From the NCBI GenBank assembly GCA_030526355.1, contig JAUNDC010000015.1, positions 1 to 64,000 of the forward strand: a stretch of 64,000 nucleotides of DNA, written 5' to 3'. Below, piece by piece: positions 35,846 to 44,184 of the stretch; within the stretch, counting starts at the first letter, position 1, and each line of letters opens with the position of its first letter. The notes below the pieces were generated by a model, which worked only from the letters and a program-made list of their open reading frames with translations, was not told where the DNA came from and did no database searches. Made by a program: the position numbers and the translations under genes. This DNA comes from Bacillota bacterium (GTDB lineage: Bacteria; Bacillota; Clostridia; Peptostreptococcales; Anaerovoracaceae).

Positions 35846-38224
35846 TCAATCATTGGACAGGTGCGGCGTTCTGTCTATGATGACATCCTGTGCACTCTTG
35901 TCAAGCTCAGTAAAGTATGCCATATATCCGGCCACTCTCACCATCAGACCTTTGTAGTCCTCCGGTTTCTGCTGAGCCTTCCTGAGAGTCTCATTATCCA
36001 CAACATTTATCTGTATGTGCTGACCTCCGTCCTGGAAATATGTTTTGACAACACCTTCGATTATCTCCTGTCCGGCTTCTCCCTGCACGCCCTTCGGGTC
36101 GAATCTCAGGTTGTAAAGTGCACCCTCGTGGAGGTCTGCCGGTGTCATGCCTGCAACGGATTTCACTGTTGCCGTAGGTCCATTGACATCTCTTCCCATC
36201 ATCGGTGAGGATGCATCGCAGAAAGGTTCTCCTGCAAGTCTTCCGTCAGGAAGTGCTCCTGTTACCTCGCCGTGAGGAATGTTCATTGTCTGCGAATCAA
36301 TACCGAATGCATAATATCCGCCTCTGGCATCGTGCCACTGCTGAACTGTATCTGCAATGTAATGCATCATTTCTTTATATATAGCATCTACATGAGCTGA
36401 ATTATTACCGTACTTTTCTGGCTTGTTGAGAAGCAGCTGTCTCAATCGCTCCTGCCCCTCAAAGTTGCTGTCGCATGCCTTGATTAGCTCGTCCATAGTC
36501 AGGTCCTTATCCTCGAACACGCACTTTTCCACTGCTGCGATGGAATCCGCCAGATTTGCCGCTCCCGTTACAAAAAGCCCGCATGTCGAATACTCTGCTC
36601 CGCCATGCTGCACGGATTTGCCGCTTTCAACACAGCCCTTTGTCACCATGGATGCGAAAATCACAGGGTATCTGTTCATATGTATGCTCTGCATCAGATT
36701 GTAGCCTGTTCTGATGAGGCTGTAATGATGTATTATCTGCTTCTTGAGGGCATCCTTGAATTCCTCTATGTTTTTGAATTCTCTCGGGTCTCCCGTTTCA
36801 AGTCCCATAAGCTTTCCAGTTGCCGGATCCACTCCATTATGCAAAACGAACTCTATCATCTTGCCCATATTCACGTAACCTGCGTCAGGGGAACCGTCCG
36901 CCTTGCCGCCCCCCGGAGCCGGCTGGGTACAGCCTACGATAGTCCAGTCTCTCGCTTCTTCTATGGTGCTGCCTCTGCCCTTTTCGAGGCATATCTTTAT
37001 TGCCGCTTCATCACTGAAAAATCCCGGGTTAGCCTGTCCCTCCTGGATCATTTTGCATCCGAACTTTATCAGCTTTTCAGGTGTCTTTTCCCAGACTCTC
37101 ACTGCCATTACCGGCTGCTTTACCTGCAGCTCATCTGCTGCTTCAAGACAAAGGTATGACAGGTCGTTGGTGGCATCCCTGCCGTCTCTCGTCTGTCCGC
37201 CTACAACAAGCGTCTGCCACATCGGATATCCTGCGAAGGCTGTAGCATACCAGTTGTCTCTCACCTCATACACCTCACATGTTTTGAGGTAGAAGCATTC
37301 CAGCATTTCCAGAGCTTCCTCCCTGGTGATGTTCTTCTCGTCGATCACGTCCTTTTTATAAAACGGCCACATATATTGGTCGAATCTGCCGAAGCCGCAC
37401 GCTGTGGTGCACACCTCAATATAAAAGTACACATGCACGAACCATATTGCCTGAAGCGCCTGATGGAATGTCTGCGGTGGATTCTCCGGAACAACTCTGC
37501 AGTTACCTGCTATCGTCATAAGCTCCTGCTTTCTCTTTTCATCGGTGCATGCTGATGCCTGTCTTTCGGCTTCCTCTGCCATTCTGTGAGCATATGTTAT
37601 CAGACCTTCACTCTGAATGATGCATGCTTTCCAGAAATCAACCTTGGCCTGATCCTCCATGGTCTGAGGAATCAGGTTGTCGATGTTCTGCTGACATTCT
37701 TCTATATATCCTCTGATTCCTACTGTCAGTATCTTTTCGTGATTGCAGGTGGTTTCCCCTGAGACTCCGTTCTCAAGACCGACGCATATGATATCGTCCT
37801 TTTCCAGCGCCTTGATTTTGGCCGGCATTGCTGTCTCGGACAGATCCTCCATTGACTTGCCCTCCCAGTATTTGAGGGTTTCGAGGATCGTTTCTCTGTC
37901 CTCAGGTGAAATGTAGTACGGATCCTTTTCTCTTGTTGCGAATTCATCTATGTCACTGACATACCATGAGCTTGACTGAAACTCTGGATGAAGATTGGCA
38001 CCCTTGTATGCGTTTGTTTCCGTTCCTACGATAAGCTCATCATCCATGATGAGCGTTGTCATGTTTTCCATGATGTGATTGACCACCTTGGCTCTGAAAA
38101 TCGGAACCGCGTCACCGGCGAACTCCTTGTAGGCCTCTGTCGCCAGCACCAGTCTCTCCGCCGTTATCTGCGGAATGGTATTGAAATATTTCTCCTTAAG
38201 TCTTGTGATTCTTTCGTTTAACAT
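35846..38224 (-). CDS. Glycyl radical enzyme of unassigned substrate
   Basis: 792 residues, the size of the PFL/diol dehydratase/choline lyase superfamily. The C-terminal glycyl radical site is LMVRVAGYMAYF (Gly766). The catalytic thiyl cysteine is Cys432 in DWTIVGCTQPAPGGG. Many dehydratases and lyases of this family have Cys-x-Glu here; this protein has Cys-Thr-Gln, so the general base is missing or moved. NEITHER a PFL double cysteine nor a known substrate signature is seen. ATG 38224 has GGGAGG eight bases upstream. The gene is preceded by a long leader with a terminator, and followed by its activase. Confidence 0.9.
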   Translation of the reverse strand: MLNERITRLKEKYFNTIPQITAERLVLATEAYKEFAGDAVPIFRAKVVNHIMENMTTLIMDDELIVGTETNAYKGANLHPEFQSSSWYVSDIDEFATREKDPYYISPEDRETILETLKYWEGKSMEDLSETAMPAKIKALEKDDIICVGLENGVSGETTCNHEKILTVGIRGYIEECQQNIDNLIPQTMEDQAKVDFWKACIIQSEGLITYAHRMAEEAERQASACTDEKRKQELMTIAGNCRVVPENPPQTFHQALQAIWFVHVYFYIEVCTTACGFGRFDQYMWPFYKKDVIDEKNITREEALEMLECFYLKTCEVYEVRDNWYATAFAGYPMWQTLVVGGQTRDGRDATNDLSYLCLEAADELQVKQPVMAVRVWEKTPEKLIKFGCKMIQEGQANPGFFSDEAAIKICLEKGRGSTIEEARDWTIVGCTQPAPGGGKADGSPDAGYVNMGKMIEFVLHNGVDPATGKLMGLETGDPREFKNIEEFKDALKKQIIHHYSLIRTGYNLMQSIHMNRYPVIFASMVTKGCVESGKSVQHGGAEYSTCGLFVTGAANLADSIAAVEKCVFEDKDLTMDELIKACDSNFEGQERLRQLLLNKPEKYGNNSAHVDAIYKEMMHYIADTVQQWHDARGGYYAFGIDSQTMNIPHGEVTGALPDGRLAGEPFCDASSPMMGRDVNGPTATVKSVAGMTPADLHEGALYNLRFDPKGVQGEAGQEIIEGVVKTYFQDGGQHIQINVVDNETLRKAQQKPEDYKGLMVRVAGYMAYFTELDKSAQDVIIDRTPHLSND

Positions 38225-38658
38225 TTTTCCTCCCTGCTGCAAATCCTCAAAAAAAACTGCAAAGCTTATGATTGCTCTGCAGCTGATTGTCTGACCTGCC
38301 TGGTATTGTTACTGATATTATAATGCCGTTATTACTGAATCTGTTATGGCATACGGGACTGCGACATTCCGATGCCCCTGCATTTTCCCGTAATGAAACC
38401 TGGGCTTTTCCCCGGTTATCAGATAGCGCTCCACTTATCAGTGACAGTATACTGCATATTCTGCAGCATCCCAGCAACTGTGCGTCAGACACCTGCACAG
38501 CACTTCGGCGGTCTCACTTTTCTCCAGCCCTCTGTCCGGAGGCTATATACCTGTTTACTCGTTGAAAACCGCGCCTCTATCATTCAATAATTATCTTTTT
38601 TCTGAATACAGAGCCGCCTGAGCCCTGCACGATACAAAGCTACCTGAGCCCTGTACCG
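38225..38658 (-). promoter_or_regulatory. Long structured leader with terminator: candidate riboswitch/attenuator
   Basis: About 430 nt between promoter and start codon on the minus strand. It contains many perfect hairpins: CTGTGC/GCACAG, CTGCA/TGCAG, CACT/AGTG, AACC-GGG/CCC-GGTT, TACGGG/CCCGTA enclosing ATGC/GCAT. It ends in CTGCAGAGC/GCTTTGCAG plus eight T residues (38249-38282), only about 25 nt before the start codon. That arrangement is typical of transcription attenuation. One stretch (GCTGGAGA, then ACCGCCGAAG) recalls glycine aptamers, but the partner CTCTCAGG is missing. Near its start is a 25-bp tandem repeat (CAGGGCTCAGG). Class unknown. Confidence 0.55.
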
Positions 38659-38664
38659 CGAATA

Positions 38665-38693
38665 ACAATACCACTTTAGACATAAATTGTCAA
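38665..38693 (-). promoter_or_regulatory. Sigma-70 promoter of the glycyl radical enzyme operon
   Basis: Minus strand TTGACA (38688-38693), 17-base spacer, TATTGT (38665-38670). Just upstream, 38711-38728 holds an inverted repeat GCAC-N6-GTGC, a possible activator or repressor site. Confidence 0.75.
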
Positions 38694-38742
38694 GTTATTT
38701 GAGTTGTTTTGCACCGGTTTGTGCCAGTTTCTCTTCAATACA

Positions 38743-39180
38743 CTAGAGTTCTTTTTTTATAATACACGGAAAGCAGCTTTTGCCGAACTGTTTGCAGCTC
38801 TGGCAGTGAGAAATTTCCGGAGAAGTCTCTCTGTCCATTTCCTGCCAGTTATATTGAAAATAATAATCCGGTACCTTGGCGCAGCCCCAGATTTCCTCTG
38901 CACCAAGTCTTCTTGCCTCGTCAAGAGCAATGTCCATCATGGTTTTACCAAGCCCTTTACCTCTGTATCGCTCAGTTACCGCCAGGTCCTCCAGCACATA
39001 GCAGCCACTTTTGAACTGCAACACTGCACCTGCCAGAAGTTCTCCTGTTTCATCATTATCGCATCTCCACATTTTAATAGTTTCTTGCGGTGCAACGTCC
39101 TCTACTTCCACTTCCATCCCGCTATCATGAAATAATTTTGATAAAGCGTGATAATCATTCGTTTCTTTAATGCTATACAT
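38743..39180 (-). CDS. GNAT-family N-acetyltransferase with Cys-rich tail
   Basis: 145 residues. The acetyl-CoA binding motif is LAVTERYRGKGLGKTMMDIA (near residue 68). The C-terminus is unusual: CQSCKQFGKSCFPC (near 125), two CxxC pairs that may bind a metal. Substrate unknown. AAGGAG lies before the ATG at 39180. It follows the ogt gene by 17 bases, so it may share the alkylation-repair transcript. Confidence 0.88.
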   Translation of the reverse strand: MYSIKETNDYHALSKLFHDSGMEVEVEDVAPQETIKMWRCDNDETGELLAGAVLQFKSGCYVLEDLAVTERYRGKGLGKTMMDIALDEARRLGAEEIWGCAKVPDYYFQYNWQEMDRETSPEISHCQSCKQFGKSCFPCIIKKEL

Positions 39181-39197
39181 TTTCTCTTCTCCTTGTT

Positions 39198-39731
39198 TTA
39201 CAGTGCAGTTCCCTTCTTCGGTACAAAGAATTTACTCATATCGACTCCCTCCAGCTCAAGCAGCCGTATCTTCTTATCTATACCTCCCGCATACCCTGTA
39301 AGGCTTCCGTTTGTTCCCACCACTCTGTGACACGGAATAATTATGGATATTTCGTTATGACCTACTGCTCCTCCCACAGCCTGCGCCGACATACGCGCTA
39401 TACCTCTCTTTGCCGCTATCTGCTGCGCAATCCTTCCGTATGTAGTTGTCTTACCATATGGGATTTCCAGAAGGATTTCCCATACGGCTTTCTGGAAATC
39501 CGTTCCTACCATATGTATAGGCGGAAGGAATCCCGGGTCTCTGCCTTCAAAATAGATGTCCAGCCATTCAATAGTCTTTTCAAATACGGGACAATCGGCT
39601 TCCTCATGCTCAGGATCCAGATAATATCCAAAGTATTTCTGATCCTTAATCCAGATACCTGTAAGCCCCTGCTCGTCTGCTGCCAGAAGCAGATCTCCCA
39701 TCGGAGAATCATAATGCTTAATATACTGCAT
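39198..39731 (-). CDS. ogt: Methylated-DNA--[protein]-cysteine S-methyltransferase
   Basis: Suicide repair protein that takes methyl from O6-methylguanine. 177 residues; the active site is IIPCHRVVGTNGSLTGYAGG (Cys near 138), preceded by the helix-turn-helix IPYGKTTTYGRIAQQIA. Next to the Ada-AlkA fusion, it forms an alkylation-repair locus. An AGGAGG-like SD (GGAGG) is near the ATG at 39731. Confidence 0.94.
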   Translation of the reverse strand: MQYIKHYDSPMGDLLLAADEQGLTGIWIKDQKYFGYYLDPEHEEADCPVFEKTIEWLDIYFEGRDPGFLPPIHMVGTDFQKAVWEILLEIPYGKTTTYGRIAQQIAAKRGIARMSAQAVGGAVGHNEISIIIPCHRVVGTNGSLTGYAGGIDKKIRLLELEGVDMSKFFVPKKGTAL

Positions 39732-39748
39732 GGTTATTTATACCTCCT

Positions 39749-41212
39749 TTATTCCAGTGAGTTCCACAGGCTCATTGTAGCATAACTGCGCCATGGCCTC
39801 CACTGTTCTGCAATTTCAGTACGTTCTTTTTCTGTATATCCATCCATTGCTTTTTTAATTCCATAATCTGTATGCGGGAAAGCGTCGGTCCATGCCATGG
39901 TTCTCATGGCAATGTATTGAGCTGTCCATGGTCCGACGCCCCTGATATTCAGCAGCTTCTTCATTTCCTTTTGCGGGTCGGCACTGCTGCTGAAATCAAT
40001 TGTATCTTCTTCAAATTCTCTGGCTAGTGATTCTATTGCTGCTGCTCTGGATGCAATCACGCCCAGACTGCCTAGTTCCTGGTTAAGCTCCGGGACGGTC
40101 AGCAGCTGTGCCGGAGTTGGAAATACGTATGTCAGTCCGGGCTGATCCGTTTGAATTTCAGTTCCGAACCGGGATGCAATTCTGCCTGACAGCGTGCATG
40201 CTGCCTTGACGGTAATCTGCTGTCCAAGCACTGCTCTTACTGCCATCTCAAAGGGATCAAAGCATCCCGGAATGCGAATGCCGGGGTTAAACAATCCCGG
40301 CTTCAGTTCGTTCATTTGACCAAGCACTGATGCAACCACTTCCGGATCACAGTACAGATCAAACATCTGCCGCAGTTTTCCTAGTACCTGCGGTAATACC
40401 GGCAGCAAAGAATCGCTGATTACAACCTGCAGTGCACCTTTCTCGGGCTCATCCTTCACGCTTATCCATCCGCATACATCCGTTCCTTTTACATCCTGAA
40501 GCCTCACAGTTCTGTAATATGTTCCTTCACTTACCAGCTCCACTCCCGGTATCGCTCGGCCTTCAAGAAAGTTAAGCAATTTATCATAGCAATACGGTTT
40601 ACGGTATCCAAGCGAAACCGATATTTCCCCCGAAGCTCTCTTGGTATTCGGTCTTCTGCGCAGTGCTGTCGGTGACATCTGGTATTTCTCACGAAAAGCA
40701 TTATTAAACTGACGCAGGCTGCCAAAGCCAGATGCCATTGCAACTTCCATCACCGAAAGGTTTGTATCAGTCAGCAGATTCTTAGCCAACAGAAGTCTGC
40801 AGGTCTGCTGATACTGTACCGGTGAAACATGAAACTCCTCTGTAAACACCCGGCGCAGATGCCTATCAGAGCAGTCAAGCTTCTGTGCAATTTCCGGCAG
40901 TCTGTTCCCGCTGCTGCATTCACTCTCAATAATCCTTGCTGCAGAAAGTGCTATTCGGGAGGATGCATCGACCGGTGCTAACCCTGGTGCCTGTTCGGGT
41001 CTACAGGTCATACATGGCCTGAAACCTGCCGCCTCTGCTTCCGCAGCGGTTCTGAAAAACCGACAGTTTTCTTCCTTTGGCATCCTCGCACGACAGACAG
41101 TACGGCAGTATATGCCCGTCGATGTGACTCCGACAAAATAACGGCCGTCAAACCGTGCATCCCTTGCCTTGAAAATATCATATAGTTTTTTGTGTGTTAT
41201 TCCCTTATCCAT
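39749..41212 (-). CDS. Ada-type regulator fused to AlkA DNA-3-methyladenine glycosylase
   Basis: 487 residues. N-terminal Ada zinc/methyl-acceptor domain with GIYCRTVCRARMP and PCMTCRPEQ, AraC-type DNA-binding domain (CSDRHLRRVFTEEF, ASGFGSLRQFNNAFREKY; about 85-185), then an AlkA glycosylase with the helix-hairpin-helix motif LNIRGVGPWTAQYIAMR and catalytic Asp in TDYGIKK. It senses methyl phosphotriesters through the first cysteine and cuts out alkylated bases. ATG 41212 is the family start; the open frame begins at 41290. A TATACT box lies directly upstream, so the transcript may have almost no leader. Confidence 0.93.
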   Translation of the reverse strand: MDKGITHKKLYDIFKARDARFDGRYFVGVTSTGIYCRTVCRARMPKEENCRFFRTAAEAEAAGFRPCMTCRPEQAPGLAPVDASSRIALSAARIIESECSSGNRLPEIAQKLDCSDRHLRRVFTEEFHVSPVQYQQTCRLLLAKNLLTDTNLSVMEVAMASGFGSLRQFNNAFREKYQMSPTALRRRPNTKRASGEISVSLGYRKPYCYDKLLNFLEGRAIPGVELVSEGTYYRTVRLQDVKGTDVCGWISVKDEPEKGALQVVISDSLLPVLPQVLGKLRQMFDLYCDPEVVASVLGQMNELKPGLFNPGIRIPGCFDPFEMAVRAVLGQQITVKAACTLSGRIASRFGTEIQTDQPGLTYVFPTPAQLLTVPELNQELGSLGVIASRAAAIESLAREFEEDTIDFSSSADPQKEMKKLLNIRGVGPWTAQYIAMRTMAWTDAFPHTDYGIKKAMDGYTEKERTEIAEQWRPWRSYATMSLWNSLE

Positions 41213-41404
41213 AGTATAAGTATACCATAAACCATAGTCACAGTCCGGCAGTTTTCGGACATTAAACCGGAAGGCAAGCAAAGCTACCATAATACTACTT
41301 TTTTAGGAATTATTGTATTTTGTAATTGCAATAATGTTGTTTCTATGTTATTCTATTTATGGGTATTTATTCCATTTTTATAGTATTAGATTGGAGATTA
41401 TATT

Positions 41405-42343
41405 ATGGCAATTATAAAAGTAAATCATGAATTCAAATTCACCAATGATTATGTATTCGCAGAAGTAATGAAGGATCCTGAATTGTGCAAACAGCTTCTC
41501 CAGAGGATTTTTCCAGATAGAGAGATAGAGGCAATCAGATTCTGCAACCCTCAGGAACGGGACAAGCACAGCAACGAACCTCCTCCGGAGCCAGAAGCTG
41601 ATGCAGCTGTCTTATCCGAAATATCACTGACCTCTTATGATTCGGAGGCTACGGTTGATTCATACACTGCTGAGACCCAGAGAACAGTGAGCTTCGGCCC
41701 TAAAGCCAAAAGCATAAGACTTGATGTTCTTTTTAAAGGTGACAGCACATGGTACAATGTGGAGATACAATGTGAAAACCGTTATAACATTCCTCGCAGA
41801 TCAAGATATTATTCAAGCCTATGCGATATGGATCAGCTGGGAAAAGGTGAAGATTACAATAAACTCAAAGATACATACATCATATTCATATGCACATTTG
41901 ACCTGTTCGGACTGAACGAACCCATCTACAGCTTCGAAAACTATGATGTCAAAAATGACTTGCGGCTTAATGATGGAAGTTATACAATCATAGTAAATAC
42001 AAAGAGCACAAAAGATGATCTGCCAAAGGAGCTGAAATGCCTGTTTGACTATATCAATAACGAAGAGGTTGAGACAGATGACAGCTTCATTGCCGATCTG
42101 GATCATAGAGTCAGGCTGCTCAACACTGATGATAATGTCTGGAGGCGGGAAATAATGAGATTGGATCAGGAATTTAAATATAGGGAAGCTTTAGCAAGAG
42201 AAGAGGGGCATGCTGCTGGGTTGTCTGAAGGGCAGGATTCAAAGGCGAAAGAAATTGCAGCTAACCTAAAAGCTGCAGGTATGAATACTAAAGATATTGC
42301 AGTTAATACCGGGGTATCAGAGGAAGAAATCAAGGAGTTGTGA
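41405..42343 (+). CDS. Rpn family PD-(D/E)XK nuclease (recombination-promoting)
   Basis: 312 residues. The nuclease core is seen in FTNDYVFAEVMKDPELCKQLL (N-terminus), RLDVLFKGDSTWYNVEIQCE (Asp and Glu-x-Gln of the PD-D/EXK site, near residue 100) and RSRYYSSLCDMDQLGKGEDY. The tail carries a low-complexity linker and a helix-turn-helix-like end. Rpn nucleases promote RecA-independent exchange and are often annotated as transposases. A near-identical tail is at window start (1-176), so at least two copies exist in this genome, 42 kb apart. Confidence 0.9.
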   Translation: MAIIKVNHEFKFTNDYVFAEVMKDPELCKQLLQRIFPDREIEAIRFCNPQERDKHSNEPPPEPEADAAVLSEISLTSYDSEATVDSYTAETQRTVSFGPKAKSIRLDVLFKGDSTWYNVEIQCENRYNIPRRSRYYSSLCDMDQLGKGEDYNKLKDTYIIFICTFDLFGLNEPIYSFENYDVKNDLRLNDGSYTIIVNTKSTKDDLPKELKCLFDYINNEEVETDDSFIADLDHRVRLLNTDDNVWRREIMRLDQEFKYREALAREEGHAAGLSEGQDSKAKEIAANLKAAGMNTKDIAVNTGVSEEEIKEL

Positions 42344-42412
42344 GATTGATTCTCAGTTGCTTGCTGCAAACCGCAGATTGATAACAAGTTTTGATAAAAG
42401 AACAAATCGGCG

Positions 42413-42507
42413 TTGACAATCTTAAAAACTACACTTACAATAAATTATAAGAAATGGGTTTGTTACCGTACAGCTATTGCTAATGCGGGGTGCTCATTTC
42501 TTTTTTT
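42413..42507 (+). ncRNA. Candidate small RNA with own promoter and terminator
   Basis: TTGACA (42413-42418), 17-base spacer, TACAAT (42436-42441). Eight bases later comes a stem AGAAATG/CATTTCT enclosing a 38-nt structured loop with inner pairs ACC..GTA/TGC..GGT and AGC/GCT, then seven T residues (42501-42507). The predicted RNA is about 59 nt (42449-42507). No reading frame fits. Target unknown. Confidence 0.55.
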
Positions 42508-42596
42508 ACCTTCACGTTCCATTTGTGCGCGCGCTTCTAGCTTATCTAAAAATGAACGTGGTTGATGAGCTCACGCTTCTGGCTTTTCAAAGGGAA

Positions 42597-42855
42597 TATA
42601 CCCCCTGGAGGTATGTTTAAAATGCTGTACAGCGAAAATGTGCAAATCTTAATAGATTTTGAAAATAATCGCACATAAAATGCTACGGAAGCGATATTCA
42701 GCTGTATATTTCTGTAAATTATTAGTTTTTTTCAATATATTTCTACTAAAAAGATGTTTTTTGATGTATATACCCCCTCTTAATAAGCGCTTTTTAAAAA
42801 ATAATGTGCTATTTTTTATCTCATACAGTTCTTTTTACACAAATTCCGTGTTCAG
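42597..42855 (+). repeat. About 260-bp intergenic repeat, copy A, beginning with a CsoR-like palindrome
   Basis: Matches 63147-63407 along its whole length: the start (TATACCCCCTGG), AGCGAAAATGTG, AATAGATTTTGAAAATAA and an identical 32-base stretch ending CATACAGTTCTTTTT. No reading frame is conserved between the copies. Confidence 0.85.
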
Positions 42856-42883
42856 CAGCAGCCAAGCCAAATTATGCACATAA

Positions 42884-43004
42884 TCACAGCACCAAGCTTA
42901 AAGCTAAGAAAAAGTACTACGTACAGGTAAGAACGTACAAAACAGTAAGCGGAAAGAATTATTATTCTTCATGGAGCAAGGTTAAATCAGTGAAAACTAA
43001 ATAA
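42884..43004 (+). pseudogene. C-terminal remnant of a fibronectin-III-like surface protein
   Basis: About 40 codons reading KLKAKKKYYVQVRTYKTVSG and YYSSWSKVKSVKTK to a stop, the usual last strands of an FN3-like repeat in Clostridial surface proteins; the complete relative of this end is at 57060-57177. It is attached directly to the intergenic repeat with no start codon, so the rest of the gene has been deleted. Confidence 0.75.
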
Positions 43005-43044
43005 CGTTTTTAGCAAATGAATATTTCATAGCCGTCAGGCTATT

Positions 43045-43136
43045 AAAGGGGCTGCCGCATTAACGAACAATAGTCGTTAATGCGGCAGTTCTGTATTATC
43101 AACAATATCTGCCGTTCCAGTTGCGACAGCCCCTTT
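43045..43136. terminator. Nested inverted repeat between FN3 remnant and helD remnant
   Basis: Outer arms AAAGGGGCTG (43045-43054) and CAGCCCCTTT (43127-43136); inner perfect stem CTGCCGCATTAACGA/TCGTTAATGCGGCAG (43052-43088). Probably a bidirectional terminator. Relatives: the ilvE terminator (21132) and a shortened copy at 11371-11411. Confidence 0.75.
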
Positions 43137-43141
43137 CACTT

Positions 43142-44176
43142 TCACTTCAGAAAACGGGATGGCTCGCCGGCATAAGAAATGGTCAGCTTATGCATGGCTC
43201 TTGTGCAGGCAATATACAGCAGGTGGCAGTCAAAGTCAGCATCGTACTTAGCTTTGCTCGCACCTGGCACAAGCACTTCATCAAATTCCAATCCCTTTGC
43301 CATCTGTATAGAAGTGACAGATACCCCACTTGAAAATCGTGTGCTGTCTGCTGTAAGGAGATTTACATTATGACTTTGGGACAGTACATCAAACAATTTC
43401 TCTGCATCGGCATTAGTCTTTACCACGATTCCAAGGGAAGCATTGCTGCCAGCTTCAAATTCGCAGATCTTCTGCGAGAGAAACTCCAGCTCAGCCGAAT
43501 CGCTTTCGCAACATACGGTTTGCGGTACAGGCCCATGCCGCTCTATCATCTCCAGATGAGGCTGCTGACAGATTGCATTTGCATAGGACATAATCTCATA
43601 GGTTGAACGATAGCTTCTATTCAATGTGACATATTCTGCATCTTCATACAATGCTTTCAAATCATCCAGCGTATGTAAATGGCACGGGTTCAGAACCTGC
43701 CCAAAATCGCCGAGTATCGTCTTCTGGCAAGGGTAAATCATATTTAATGCAGCATACTGGACAGGTGAATAATCCTGCATCTCGTCTATCACCAGATGCT
43801 TTACAGTCCTGTTTTCATCGAGACCTTCAAAGGCTGCCAGTAAGTAAAGGAACGGGAACACATCGTCCCACTCCAGCATGTTCTTTTTCGGCAGAACCAG
43901 CATTTGAGAAGCGTTGATATAACGATAAAAGTCTTTGTACAATGCCAGCGGTTTTTTAATCGTCAGCATCTTGTTCAATTCTTTAAGGATTGCACTTGTC
44001 TTTGGAGGTTCTACCCACATTAGCATCTGTGAGCTTAATTTGCTGCGGATATCCCCCAGATGATAAACATACTCATCCAGCATCCGGACAAAATCCAGGG
44101 ATGATTTGAACTGTGCCCTTTGCTTCCGCTTCTCGTCCTGAATCTCCAGCATGTTTTTCTGCGGTTCGAAGGAAAT
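43142..44176 (-). pseudogene. helD: HelD-type helicase, 3' part
   Basis: About 344 codons reading as the C-terminal half of the RNA-polymerase-recycling helicase HelD/UvrD-like: NALDGIISFEPQKNM at its start, VKHLVIDEMQDYSPVQYAAL (Walker B), LGDFGQVLN, LNRSYRSTYEIM, SIQMAKGLEFDEVLVPG and LLYIACTRAMHKLTI. The front of the helicase is in the next feature in another frame, and the segment with the Walker A ATP-binding motif (VAGSGKTS in relatives) is missing between them. Not expected to be functional. Confidence 0.88.
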
Positions 44177-44184
44177 GATGCCGT

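Noticed and set aside
38400..38540. Glycine riboswitch in the glycyl radical enzyme leader
   Set aside because: GCTGGAGA and CCGCCGAAG are suggestive, but the conserved CTCTCAGG partner and following words are not present at the right distance, so the class was left open.
38711..38730. Second sigma-54 promoter upstream of the glycyl radical enzyme (TGGCAC and TGC words)
   Set aside because: The GG-to-GC distance is eleven bases, not the required ten, and a good sigma-70 promoter lies directly downstream. The bases are better read as an inverted-repeat operator.
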